Source: Aquificota bacterium (GTDB lineage Bacteria; Aquificota; Aquificia; Aquificales; Hydrogenothermaceae). Taken from it: a stretch of DNA of 31,445 bases. The stretch is from positions 1 to 31,445 of the forward strand of contig JAADEV010000118.1 of NCBI GenBank assembly GCA_013153295.1. The letters are read 5' to 3'. Shown piece by piece: positions 15,192-23,197 of this stretch (the stretch's first letter is position 1; every line of letters starts with the position of its first letter). Both the position numbers and the translations under genes were made by a program. The notes beneath the pieces are model-generated. The model had not been told where the DNA came from and made no database searches. It was given only the letters and a program-made list of their open reading frames with translations.

Positions 15192-16172
15192 TTATTTTTT
15201 AGCCTTTGTTTCTATAGGTAGGTTAGGGTCATTACCCCACTCGTCCCAAGAACCGACATAAACCTTAACCTTCTTAAATCCAAGTATCTTTAATGCGGCA
15301 AACACAAAGGAACCTCTACCAAGTCCCACATGGCAGTATGTAATAATTGTTTTGTCCGGTGTAAGCCCTTTCTTCTTCAGCTTTTTAATAACCTTTTTCA
15401 TCTTTTTGATAGATTTAAACAGGGATTTGTTAGGCTTACCCTTTGGGTTTCCAGCAAACTTTTTCCACTCGGCAAACACTGCACCGGGGATATGTCCACC
15501 CCTTTCTACCCTTTTGTGTTTACCCGGTTCCTCTAACGCTTCAAGTAGCTTTTTACCGCTATACTCCTGAAATCTTCTGGCGTCTAAGATAAAGTAATGC
15601 TCAGGGTCTTTTATAGCCTTTAGAACCTCTTCTTTTGTAGCAATAATCTCCCATCTAACCTTTACTTTAAATTTCTTTGGTGGTGGTTTTTTACCTTCTC
15701 CACTTTCAACTGGGTATCCTTTAGCCTTCCAAGTAGCCAGTCCACCGTCCATCATTTGAACAGTATCAAGTCCGTAGAGGTAAAGGAAGAACCACACCCC
15801 AGATGCGTTTGGACCTTTACCGTCGTCGTATGCTATTGCGTGTGTGTTGTTGTCAATACCTAACTCTTCACCGATAAACTTAGCCGCCCTTTCTGGACAC
15901 ATTGGTAATCCACATTTCTTAATATCGTTTAAGTAGTGTAGGTCGTGGGCGTAGGCGTTTACAGCACCGGGGATATGCTCTTTTTTGAACCTCTTAGGTG
16001 AATCCCCATCTACAAACCTAACATCTGGTTTACCAAGTAGTTTGTGGGCATCATCAACGGAAATGATAAACTTCTTTACAAACTCTTCCCCTGTTGGAAC
16101 TTCTGCCTTTGAGGGGAGGGCTAATGTGGTAGCTGATGCAACAGCGACCAAGGCAAGTTTGACTTTCTTCAT
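15192..16172 (-). CDS. Secreted two-domain rhodanese (thiosulfate sulfurtransferase)
   Basis: The 326-aa product has a Sec signal peptide (cleavage near SKA-EVP, residue 23) and two rhodanese domains. Domain 1 (about 35-155) has the fold motifs VRFVDGDSPKRF, HIPGAVNA and MDGGLATWKAKGYP. Its loop reads AIAYDDGKGPNA with Asp in place of Cys, as in the inactive N-terminal half of classical rhodaneses. Domain 2 (about 178-320) has YFILDARRFQEY, GGHIPGAVFAEWK and the active loop TYCHVGLGRG with Cys280 as persulfide-forming residue. It should transfer sulfane sulfur from thiosulfate or a persulfide in the periplasm. It is the first gene of the sulfur array, with a strong site (AAGGAGG) and a good promoter just upstream, so high expression is expected. 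Confidence 0.9.
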   Translation of the reverse strand: MKKVKLALVAVASATTLALPSKAEVPTGEEFVKKFIISVDDAHKLLGKPDVRFVDGDSPKRFKKEHIPGAVNAYAHDLHYLNDIKKCGLPMCPERAAKFIGEELGIDNNTHAIAYDDGKGPNASGVWFFLYLYGLDTVQMMDGGLATWKAKGYPVESGEGKKPPPKKFKVKVRWEIIATKEEVLKAIKDPEHYFILDARRFQEYSGKKLLEALEEPGKHKRVERGGHIPGAVFAEWKKFAGNPKGKPNKSLFKSIKKMKKVIKKLKKKGLTPDKTIITYCHVGLGRGSFVFAALKILGFKKVKVYVGSWDEWGNDPNLPIETKAKK

Positions 16173-16220
16173 TTAAACAACCTCCTTATTTTGTTTGTAT
16201 CTCCTTTGATGTTGGTCAAT

Positions 16221-16249
16221 AATATAAACAGAAAATATAGAGTTAACAA
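16221..16249 (-). promoter_or_regulatory. Sigma-70-type promoter of the sulfur/molybdoenzyme array
   Basis: On the - strand, TTGTTA (16244-16249) and TATATT (16221-16226) are separated by exactly 17 bases, a good match to -35 and -10 elements. Transcription would start near 16210-16214, leaving a leader of about 40 bases before the rhodanese ATG. It is the only clear promoter seen for the run of genes down to 929. Confidence 0.6.
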
Positions 16250-16258
16250 CAGCTAACT
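16241..16258. promoter_or_regulatory. Imperfect palindrome over the -35 region (possible operator)
   Basis: AGTTAAC (16241-16247) and GCTAACT (16252-16258) form inverted arms matching in six of seven positions around a 4-base centre. The site covers the -35 element of the rhodanese promoter, where a repressor or other dimeric regulator could bind. No regulator gene is identified. A chance A/T-rich palindrome is possible. Confidence 0.3.
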
Positions 16259-16392
16259 ATTGAAAATACAGGCTTTCCTCAGTTTTTACTTACCTGTTTT
16301 ACAACCTGTGAAAAGGCTTAAACTACAACACTTTCCAAATTGTGTGTTTTAATATCTATCCTACTATTGAGATTTTTAATAGGTGTATTGAG

Positions 16393-16845
16393 ATGTTTAA
16401 AGAAAAGCTGTTTTTCCTGTCGTTTATTCCACCTTCAAAGGCAAACAGGGTAAAGATAAACTCCCGTGTATGGACTAAAAGTGGAAAAAGATACATAGTG
16501 CCTAAAGATGTTGCCTTAAAGATAAACAAAGCTATATGGGAACTACAGAACCAGCATACAGGTGAATGTATAGATAGTAAGGTTGAGGTCTCTATACTGT
16601 TTATACTTCCAGACAGACGGAGGAGGGATTTGGACAATATTATGAAAACATTAGGGGACTGTATGGTCTACGCAGGGATTATACAGGACGACAACCTTAT
16701 CTTTAAGCAAACTTTGGAAAAAAAGGTTATAAAGGGTGAAGAGGGGATAATCATAAGGATTAAGCCCTTTAAAGAAAAGGATATAAGCCAAAAACTGATG
16801 GAACAACTAAAAAGGTTTAAGAAAAAGATTGGGAAGGGGGAATAA
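16393..16845 (+). CDS. RusA-family Holliday junction resolvase
   Basis: The 150-aa protein matches RusA, a dimeric Mg-dependent endonuclease that cuts four-way DNA junctions. Seen: FIPPSKANRVK near the N-terminus and the catalytic signature RRRRDLDNIMKTLGD...IIQDDN. D79, D81, K85 and D100 fit the spacing of E. coli RusA residues D70, D72, K76 and D91. A Lys-rich tail (about 126-150) extends beyond the usual 120-130 aa. The start at 16393 is chosen because AGGTG (16381-16385) lies seven bases upstream; a GTG at 16342 is in frame but has no ribosome-binding site. RusA is otherwise mostly a phage gene, but is known in Aquifex. It converges on polA, with one base between the two stop codons. Confidence 0.85.
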   Translation: MFKEKLFFLSFIPPSKANRVKINSRVWTKSGKRYIVPKDVALKINKAIWELQNQHTGECIDSKVEVSILFILPDRRRRDLDNIMKTLGDCMVYAGIIQDDNLIFKQTLEKKVIKGEEGIIIRIKPFKEKDISQKLMEQLKRFKKKIGKGE

Positions 16846-16846
16846 T

Positions 16847-18604
16847 CTACTTCTCGCCCCAGTGGTTGGCTACTGAGATTTCAAACTCTACTGGGACTTT
16901 TTTAAGTATTATATCCCCTGCCTGTTTCATACTGGTGGATAGTATTTCCACTGTTTCCTCTGTGTGAGATGCTGACACATCTACCACTATCTCATCGTGT
17001 ATCAGGTTTACAATTTTTCCGTCTAAGCTACCTTTGTTCTTGTTAAACAGAACAACAGCCATCTTTAGTAAATCGCTACCACTTCCCTGTATTGGAAAGT
17101 TTACCGCCTCTGTGAAACGGCTTACTGCCATTCTCCTACCAAGGAGTGAGTAAACATATATCCTTTTGTTTTTCCTTAGTTTTTCCTTTACCTGTGTATG
17201 CCACCTGTGGAAACCTTCGTATATCTGGAAAAACCTACGGTGGAACTCCTCTGCCTCCTTTAGTGTTATATCAACCCCATATGTGTTTTTTGCATACTCC
17301 ATAAGGGATTTTGGGGATATACCGTATATTAAGCCAAAGTTTATAGCCTTTGCCATCTGCCTTTCTTCCTTTGTTATCTCTCCGTAATCCTTCCCAAGGA
17401 CAAGTGAAGCTGTAAAACGGTGCAAATCTTTGCCCTCTGTAAAGGCTTTTATCATTGTTTCGTCCTTTACATACTCGGCGGCTATTCTAAGCTCTATCTG
17501 GGAGTAGTCGGCTATAATCAGCTTTCTACCATCTGGGGCTTTAAAAAGTGGTCTCAATTTTGGGGGTATATTCTGTAAGTTAGGTTGTGAGGAAGCCATT
17601 CTACCTGTTGGGGCGGCTATCTGGCGGAAACTGGTGTAAACACGCCCTTCCTTTGTGTGTTGCTTTATCTCATTTAGTTTATCTAAAACCTTTTTTGTGG
17701 AACGGATTTTCAGTAGCTCCCCAACCTCTGGGATATGTTTATACTGGCGTAATGCTTTATCCTGAGAGGAAGGCTGACCTTTTACTGTTTTTGGTAGTGT
17801 AAGGTTTAACTTTTTTGTAAGCCAGTTTGCAACCTTCTGGGGTGAAAATGGGTCTACACCGTGTTTTTGGTAAAACTGTATGTATAAACGCTGGTATTCT
17901 GTGGCTACCTGTAGTAGGTTCTCCTCAAGTTTCTGCTGGTCTACAGGCATTCCTGTTAACTCTATAACTGCCAAGTAAGGGACAAATGCCATCTCCACAG
18001 CTACCACAGGGTTGTATACCCCAAAAACCTCCGCTACCTTCCCACTGGATTTGTTGGCTGTTTTTATACTGTTAAGTCTTTCCTTTAGTATAGGGAATAT
18101 CTGCCTTAATACCTCCACATCTGTGGCACTATACTTTATCTGTTCAGGTGAAAGGGTTTCTGCTCCCCAGTCAGATGACTGTAATCTTTTGTCCACCTCT
18201 GTTTGGGTAAACCTGTATACTACCGCCTGTAGGGAATGTTTCTCCTTGTCCCCAAGGGATAGTAGCTGTGAGGCTATCATCGTGTCAAAAACAACCGTTG
18301 GGAAGATATTAAACTGTGAAAGTAGATACTTTATATCAAACTTAAGGTTATGCCCAATTATCCCTCTGTTTTCTATGGTCTGTTTCAGGTGTGGTATAAA
18401 CTCTTTACCAATTGTAAGCAGGTCGTATACATAAATTGTGTTTTTGTTTCCTATTTGGATAAGGCGGACAAAATCCTTTGTGTAGTCTGGGGTGGAAAAA
18501 TCCTTTATAGATACCTCTGTGTCTAAAAACAGGTAGCTGTCCTTTTGGAAATCCTGAAGGGAGGCTACAGCCTCCTTTGTGTCTGTTATGTAGCTGTATC
18601 TCAT
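16847..18604 (-). CDS. polA: DNA polymerase, family A, Aquificota type without 5'-3' exonuclease
   Basis: The 585-aa family A DNA polymerase has a 3'-5' proofreading domain but no 5'-3' exonuclease domain. Proofreading motifs are complete: D28/E30 (FLDTEVS), GHNLKFD with D90, and YSATD with Y158/D162. Polymerase motifs are complete: A, ADYSQIELR with D366; B, RQMAKAINFGLIYG (415-428); C, HDEIVV with D537. The length and layout match the short PolA of Aquifex and relatives. That branch groups with hot-spring virus and apicoplast polymerases and is thought to have been acquired from a virus. The missing flap-nuclease activity must come from another protein for Okazaki-fragment maturation. ATGA overlap with pncA makes it the last gene of the ten-gene operon. 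Confidence 0.93.
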   Translation of the reverse strand: MRYSYITDTKEAVASLQDFQKDSYLFLDTEVSIKDFSTPDYTKDFVRLIQIGNKNTIYVYDLLTIGKEFIPHLKQTIENRGIIGHNLKFDIKYLLSQFNIFPTVVFDTMIASQLLSLGDKEKHSLQAVVYRFTQTEVDKRLQSSDWGAETLSPEQIKYSATDVEVLRQIFPILKERLNSIKTANKSSGKVAEVFGVYNPVVAVEMAFVPYLAVIELTGMPVDQQKLEENLLQVATEYQRLYIQFYQKHGVDPFSPQKVANWLTKKLNLTLPKTVKGQPSSQDKALRQYKHIPEVGELLKIRSTKKVLDKLNEIKQHTKEGRVYTSFRQIAAPTGRMASSQPNLQNIPPKLRPLFKAPDGRKLIIADYSQIELRIAAEYVKDETMIKAFTEGKDLHRFTASLVLGKDYGEITKEERQMAKAINFGLIYGISPKSLMEYAKNTYGVDITLKEAEEFHRRFFQIYEGFHRWHTQVKEKLRKNKRIYVYSLLGRRMAVSRFTEAVNFPIQGSGSDLLKMAVVLFNKNKGSLDGKIVNLIHDEIVVDVSASHTEETVEILSTSMKQAGDIILKKVPVEFEISVANHWGEK

Positions 18605-19185
18605 TTTATATCAGCCTGATTTATAACAACTCCTCCCTTTAACATTAGGGTTTGTAAAGCCCTTTCACTGTCCCCTTTGTTTATATCCACACCTTTTATC
18701 CCGTCCCCAAGGACAAACACCTGATAACCTAAGTTTAGTCCGCCTAAGGCTGTGTTCTTTACACAGTAGTCTGTTGCCACACCACCTACAAAAATCCTTT
18801 TTACTCCCCTTTCCTTGAGAAGGCTGTCCAGTATAGTCCCCTGGAAACCTGAGTATGCGTCAAAATCTGGAGATGTTCCCTTTGAGATAATAAACTTGTT
18901 GTCCGCTGGTATATACAGGTCTCGGTGGAATTCTGCCCCTTCTGTGTTTTGGACACAGTGTTTAGGCCATATACCTCCGTTCTCTTTAAATGAGATATGG
19001 TTTTCAGGGTGCCAGTCCCTTGTGAAAAATACAGGTAATCCCCTTTCCTCAAACAGCTTTATGTAGTTGTTTAGTGTAGGTATAATCCTGTCCCCTTCTG
19101 GCACAGGTAAGGCTCCACCGGGCATAAAATCCTTTTGCATATCCACTACTATAAGGGCGTCTAAATCCCCTACTTTTACCTTCAC
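18601..19185 (-). CDS. pncA: Nicotinamidase
   Basis: This 194-aa isochorismatase-fold hydrolase converts nicotinamide to nicotinate plus ammonia in NAD salvage. Seen: catalytic triad D15 (VVDMQKDF), K102 (SKGT) and C141 (ATDYC), and the PncA metal site D57, H59, H63 (DWHPENH). These features separate it from other cysteine hydrolases of this fold. It starts with GTG, sharing a 4-base GTGA with the stop of the DksA/TraR gene, behind GAGGAGGAG. Its own TGA overlaps the polA ATG. A second NAD gene, nadE, lies 10 kb away in this window. Confidence 0.92.
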   Translation of the reverse strand: MKVKVGDLDALIVVDMQKDFMPGGALPVPEGDRIIPTLNNYIKLFEERGLPVFFTRDWHPENHISFKENGGIWPKHCVQNTEGAEFHRDLYIPADNKFIISKGTSPDFDAYSGFQGTILDSLLKERGVKRIFVGGVATDYCVKNTALGGLNLGYQVFVLGDGIKGVDINKGDSERALQTLMLKGGVVINQADIK

Positions 19186-19532
19186 TCGTTCTCCTCCTCT
19201 ATTTCTTTACACTGTATACACAGTTTTGCCACAGGTCTGGCTTTTAGCCTTGGGTATGGTATCTGCTGACCACACATCTCACATATTCCGTATGTTCCTG
19301 CCTCTATCTTCCGTAGTGTATACTCTATTCTCTTCAGCAGTTTCCTGTCCCTGTCAAGGTTCCTAAGCATTAACATTCTGCCTGCCTCTGTGTCTGCTCT
19401 GTCTATCTCGTCCCCCCCTTCGTAGGAAAGAGGCTCACCTACAGTGTCTTCTGTTTCTGCTATAAGCTGGCTTTTCCATTCAAGTAGTATCTTTTTTAGC
19501 TCCTCCACCTGTTCCTTTGTTAAATGCTCCAT
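19182..19532 (-). CDS. DksA/TraR-family C4 zinc-finger protein
   Basis: The 116-aa protein has a helical hairpin (about 5-78) and a C-terminal four-Cys zinc finger, CEMC (84-87) and CIQC (105-108). This is the DksA/TraR layout that inserts into the RNA polymerase secondary channel and can modulate stringent control. The acidic tip region DEIDRADTEAG (41-51) resembles the DxxDxA tip of DksA. The C-terminal part PRLKARPVAKLCIQC is typical. At 116 aa it is shorter than E. coli DksA (151), like many DksA-type proteins outside Proteobacteria. A strong ribosome-binding site (AAGGAG) overlaps the aroD stop. Whether it responds to ppGpp cannot be told. Confidence 0.87.
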   Translation of the reverse strand: MEHLTKEQVEELKKILLEWKSQLIAETEDTVGEPLSYEGGDEIDRADTEAGRMLMLRNLDRDRKLLKRIEYTLRKIEAGTYGICEMCGQQIPYPRLKARPVAKLCIQCKEIEEENE

Positions 19533-19534
19533 CT

Positions 19535-20218
19535 TTAACTCCTTAATCCGTAAAATTTAAGTTCCTCTATCAGCTTTGTTGCTTCTATCTGTCCGGGGGC
19601 AAAGGACTTACCTATGTAGGTGTAGGTAAAGATACTTCCGAAGAAGTATCCAGCTACACGGGTAAGTTTACCAAGCTCCCCCATTCCTATGGCTACCAGC
19701 TTTCTGCCCTTGTTTTTGTTTGTTATACACAGTATCCTTGCCACATCGTCGTGGTTGTTAACCTTAAAGGCGTATTTTATAATATCCGCCCCAAGGTAGT
19801 AAGCCTCGTCTATAATCTGCTGTATCTCCTCCTCCTCTGGGGTTTTTTCAAAGTCGTGATAGGACACCAAAGCCTGTGCGTCGTTGGATTTTGCTATCCC
19901 TACCACCTCCCTGTTTATCTCAGATTTAAGTTCAATATCAATTACATCACTTACTTTGGATACCTTAGAAAAAATTTCAAGTCTTTTTTCATCTGGAATG
20001 TCAGCTCCACCTTCACCTTTACACCTTACTGTGGAAAGTAGCTTTAATCCGCTGTCTTTTACCTGTTTAGCCTTTTCCATTATGTAAGGGATACTTAAAT
20101 CCTCAAACTGGTCAATTCTAAGCTCAACCATATCTATCCCAACTTTCACAGCTTCCTTTAGCTTTTCCTCAAGTCCTTTGTCGTCTACAGGTAGAACAAC
20201 CAGTGGATACCTTTCCAT
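19535..20218 (-). CDS. aroD: 3-dehydroquinate dehydratase, type I
   Basis: This 227-aa protein catalyses the third step of the shikimate pathway by a Schiff-base mechanism. Numbered from the chosen start: E33/R34 (VELRID), catalytic H121 (VSYHDF) and Schiff-base K148 (IIKYAF), with GELGKLTRV and a Gln-containing PGQIEA near the C-terminus. The start at 20218 is preferred because GGAGGAG (20223-20229) lies correctly upstream; an in-frame ATG at 20236 lies within the end of the regulator gene and has no comparable site. It follows the NtrC-family gene by one base and leads directly into the DksA/TraR gene. Confidence 0.92.
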   Translation of the reverse strand: MERYPLVVLPVDDKGLEEKLKEAVKVGIDMVELRIDQFEDLSIPYIMEKAKQVKDSGLKLLSTVRCKGEGGADIPDEKRLEIFSKVSKVSDVIDIELKSEINREVVGIAKSNDAQALVSYHDFEKTPEEEEIQQIIDEAYYLGADIIKYAFKVNNHDDVARILCITNKNKGRKLVAIGMGELGKLTRVAGYFFGSIFTYTYIGKSFAPGQIEATKLIEELKFYGLRS

Positions 20219-20219
20219 T

Positions 20220-21578
20220 TTACTCCTCCAGTCCATACTGCTTTATTTTTCTATAAAGAGATGATAGGTCTATTTCAAGGACTTTTGCAACTTCTTTCAG
20301 GTTTCTGTTGTATCTGTGTAAAGCCAGTTTTATAACCTCCTTTTCTGCCCTTTCCCTTACTTTTTTTAGAGGCTCTATCTGGACAGGTATACCTGCTGAC
20401 ACCTTCCCTTGCAACATATTAGGTGGTAGGTCTGACAGTTTTATCTCCTCTTCTGTGGCAAATATACACAGCCTTTCCATTAGATTTTTAAGCTCCCTTA
20501 CATTCCCCGGCCATTTATACTTAAGGAACACCTCCTTTACCTGTGGGGAGAGTTTTAAAGGTGGTCTTTTGTTTTCTTTACATATTTCTTGTAAAAAGTG
20601 GTTGGCAAGTAGGATTATATCCTCCCCCCTTTCCCTTAACGGTGGCACATATATTGGGACTACAGAAAGCCTAAACGCTAAATCCTGTCTGAACCTACCC
20701 TCTGCAATCTCCTTTTCCAAATCCTTGTTTGTAGCTGATATAACCCTAATATCAACCTTTATTTTTTTGTTGCTCCCAAGTCTGGAAAACTCCCTTTCCT
20801 CTAAAACCCTCAGTAGCTTAGCTTGGGCAGGTAGGCTCATATCTGCCACTTCGTCTAAGAAAAGTGTTCCCCCGTCTGCTATCTCTATCTTTCCCCTTTT
20901 TGAGGTTAAAGCCCCTGTGAAAGCCCCTTTTTCGTATCCAAACAGCTCAGCCTCTATTAGGTCGTCAGGTAAGGCGGCACAGTTTATATCTACAAATGGC
21001 TTATCAGCCCTATCACTAAGGTAATGGATACTTTTTGCCACAAGCTCTTTTCCTGTTCCGTTTTCCCCAAAAATCATTACCCAAGCGTTGGTTTTTGCTA
21101 CCTTTTCTATCTGTTTTTTTAGGTTCTGTATTACAGGGCTTTCCCCGATTATCTCTATCCCTGTTGTCTGTTTCTGTTTAAGGAAGAGATACTCTAAATC
21201 CTTTTTTATCTCCTTTGTTGCCTTCTGTATAACAGCAAGTATTGTGTCTGTTGATATAGGCTTTTCTAAGAAATCAAAAGCCCCCTCTTTTACAGCTTTT
21301 ACAGCTATAGGTATGTTTGCGTGTCCGGAAATCATAACGGTTTTGGTGATAGGGTTCTGCTGTTTGATAAAAGGTAAAAGGTCTGTCCCTTCCCCGTCAG
21401 GTAGCCAAACATCTAAAAAGACTATATCAAAATCCTTTTCCTTTAGCTTTCTTTTAGCTGTGGATAAATCGTAGGCTATATCTACTGTAAACCCTTCATC
21501 TTCCAGTATATCCTTAAGAAGGGCTGTGATATTTTCCTCGTCATCAACAACAAGAATTGAAAAACTTTGGTTATCCAT
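20220..21578 (-). CDS. NtrC-family sigma-54-dependent response regulator
   Basis: The 452-aa regulator has three domains. The receiver (about 7-120) has phospho-acceptor D56 (FLDVWLP) and K106. The AAA+ sigma-54 interaction domain (about 140-375) has Walker A GENGTGKE (171-178), the GAFTGA loop (218-223), Walker B GTLFLDE (237-243) and WPGNVREL (356-363). A Fis-type helix-turn-helix closes the protein (about 415-448: NLKEVAKVLEIDLSSLYRKIK). It should activate sigma-54 promoters after phosphorylation. No histidine kinase gene lies in the window, so its signal and targets are unknown; NtrX or NtrC4 subtypes are possible. It begins 12 bases after alr stops. I saw no clear sigma-54 promoter at the two main intergenic regions. 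Confidence 0.92.
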   Translation of the reverse strand: MDNQSFSILVVDDEENITALLKDILEDEGFTVDIAYDLSTAKRKLKEKDFDIVFLDVWLPDGEGTDLLPFIKQQNPITKTVMISGHANIPIAVKAVKEGAFDFLEKPISTDTILAVIQKATKEIKKDLEYLFLKQKQTTGIEIIGESPVIQNLKKQIEKVAKTNAWVMIFGENGTGKELVAKSIHYLSDRADKPFVDINCAALPDDLIEAELFGYEKGAFTGALTSKRGKIEIADGGTLFLDEVADMSLPAQAKLLRVLEEREFSRLGSNKKIKVDIRVISATNKDLEKEIAEGRFRQDLAFRLSVVPIYVPPLRERGEDIILLANHFLQEICKENKRPPLKLSPQVKEVFLKYKWPGNVRELKNLMERLCIFATEEEIKLSDLPPNMLQGKVSAGIPVQIEPLKKVRERAEKEVIKLALHRYNRNLKEVAKVLEIDLSSLYRKIKQYGLEE

Positions 21579-21590
21579 AACCTTATCCGG

Positions 21591-22652
21591 TTAAACAGGT
21601 ATCCTTTTGACCCTTTTGGATATTCTACACATTATCTCATATGGTATTGTGTTTGACAAACTGGCTATCTGGGAGAATGTTATACCGTCCCCAACAACCA
21701 CAACCTCCTGTGAAGGGCTAACATTACCTACCTCTGACAGGTCAACTACAGTCATATCCATTGTTATGTTTCCTAATATTGGGGCTTTTTTCCCGTTTAT
21801 CTTAAAGTATCCCCTGTTTGATAACTCCCTTGGCAGACCATCTGCATACCCAAAGGCTACAACCCCAACAACCATATCCCTGTTAGCTTGGAATGTGCCG
21901 TTGTAGGACACCCTTTCACCTTTTTTCAGCTTTTTTACTGTTATCAGTTTTGCCTTTACACCCATTACCATCTTTACAGGTATGTTAAACTGTGGCGAGG
22001 GCTTTTCCCCGTAGATGGATATACCTATCCTTACAGCATTACAGTAATCACAGTTATACATAAGCCCTGCACTGTTCTGTAGGTGTATATACTTAGGCTT
22101 AAGGTGTTTCAGCCTGTCTACTATCCCTTTAAACTGTTTTATCTGGTTTTCTGTTAGCTGTCTGTCTGTATCTGCGGATGGGAAGTGGGACATTACCCCT
22201 TCAACCTGTATACCGTCCAACTTCCGTAAAAGGTTGTCTACCTCCTCAGGGGGAAACCCAAGGCGGTGCATTCCTGTGTCAAACTTAAGGTGGATTTTTC
22301 TGATAGGTAAATTTTTTACTAACTTTAGTTGGTTGTAATCTGAGATTACAGGTATAAGGTTGTATTCTGTGAAGTATTTTTTTTCTTCAGGGAGAAGCCC
22401 CCCTAAAACAAGTATCCCTTTTTTTATACCTGCTTCCCTTAGCTCTTTACCTTCCTCCGCTGTGGCTACACAGAGATACTCTATCTGGGGTAGCTTCTCT
22501 AAAACTTTAGAAATTTCTACTGCACCGTGTCCGTAGGCGTCTGCCTTTACAACGGCAAATATACCTTTTTTAACACGGTTGTGTATAACTTCTACATTAT
22601 GTCTTATATTTTCTGTATTTACCTCTGCCCAACTTCTGTAGTGGCTAACCAC
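21591..22652 (-). CDS. alr: Alanine racemase
   Basis: This 353-aa PLP-dependent racemase supplies D-alanine for peptidoglycan. Seen: PLP-binding K36 (FAVVKADAYGHG), the barrel segment HLKFDTGMHRLGF, and catalytic Tyr250 in ERVSYNGTF. The C-terminal beta-domain carries AFGYADGLPRELSNRG and GNITMDMTVVDL. Length is slightly below the usual 360-375 aa but all motifs are complete. The start is GTG at 22652, with AAGGGA upstream; no in-frame ATG lies nearby. It sits between the SlyD-like gene (15-base gap) and the NtrC-family gene. Confidence 0.93.
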   Translation of the reverse strand: MVSHYRSWAEVNTENIRHNVEVIHNRVKKGIFAVVKADAYGHGAVEISKVLEKLPQIEYLCVATAEEGKELREAGIKKGILVLGGLLPEEKKYFTEYNLIPVISDYNQLKLVKNLPIRKIHLKFDTGMHRLGFPPEEVDNLLRKLDGIQVEGVMSHFPSADTDRQLTENQIKQFKGIVDRLKHLKPKYIHLQNSAGLMYNCDYCNAVRIGISIYGEKPSPQFNIPVKMVMGVKAKLITVKKLKKGERVSYNGTFQANRDMVVGVVAFGYADGLPRELSNRGYFKINGKKAPILGNITMDMTVVDLSEVGNVSPSQEVVVVGDGITFSQIASLSNTIPYEIMCRISKRVKRIPV

Positions 22653-22667
22653 AGAAATCCCTTTTAG

Positions 22668-23156
22668 TTAATGGTGAACTCCTCCTTCACCGTGGGCGTG
22701 TCCGTGTTGTATCTCTTCAAGTGATGCGTCCCTAACATTAACCACCTCTACTTCAAAAACAAGGTCTTTACCTGCAAGTGGGTGGTTCATATCAACTGTA
22801 ACCTCTTGGTCGTTAAAATCAACCACTGTCATATTGATTATCTGACCGTCTGGGGTTTGGGCTTGTAGTGGCATTCCCTTTTGTAGCTCTATACCTTGGA
22901 AGTATTCCCTTGGAACTTTCTGTATAAGCTGTGGGTCTTTTTCGCCGTAGGCTTCAGCGGCAGGCACTTCAATTGTTTTCTTTTCCCCAACTTCCATACC
23001 TTCCATTCTACTTTCCAGACCGGGGATAATGTTGTTTGCCCCAAACAGCACAGTTAAAGGTTGTCCGTGTTGCTGACTGCTGTCTAAAACTTCCCCTGTT
23101 TCCTTGTCCTTTAAGGTGTAGTGAAATGTGACCACTTTGTTATTTGTTGCTTTCAT
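22668..23156 (-). CDS. FKBP-type peptidyl-prolyl isomerase, SlyD-like
   Basis: The 162-aa protein has a SlyD-type FKBP domain with an insert-in-flap chaperone domain. Seen: VVTFHYTLKDKETGEVLDSS, LFGANNIIPGLESRMEGM, the insert beginning AAEAYGEKDPQLIQKVP (about 65-130) and DMNHPLAGKDLVFEVEVV. The C-terminus is a short His-rich tail (HGHAHGEGGVHH) that could bind nickel or other metals, shorter than the E. coli SlyD tail. It is probably cytoplasmic, helping proline-limited folding and possibly nickel delivery to hydrogenases, which Aquificota often have; the latter is inference. AAGGAG precedes the ATG. Confidence 0.9.
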   Translation of the reverse strand: MKATNNKVVTFHYTLKDKETGEVLDSSQQHGQPLTVLFGANNIIPGLESRMEGMEVGEKKTIEVPAAEAYGEKDPQLIQKVPREYFQGIELQKGMPLQAQTPDGQIINMTVVDFNDQEVTVDMNHPLAGKDLVFEVEVVNVRDASLEEIQHGHAHGEGGVHH

Positions 23157-23197
23157 AAAAAAACTCCTTTATGTTTATTTAGCACCTTTGTAAGGCA

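Noticed and set aside
16173..16392. Small gene or structured RNA in the 220-base divergent region
   Set aside because: Only A/T-rich promoter-like sequence, the palindrome and the RusA ribosome-binding site are seen; no open frame with start signals and no strong hairpin.
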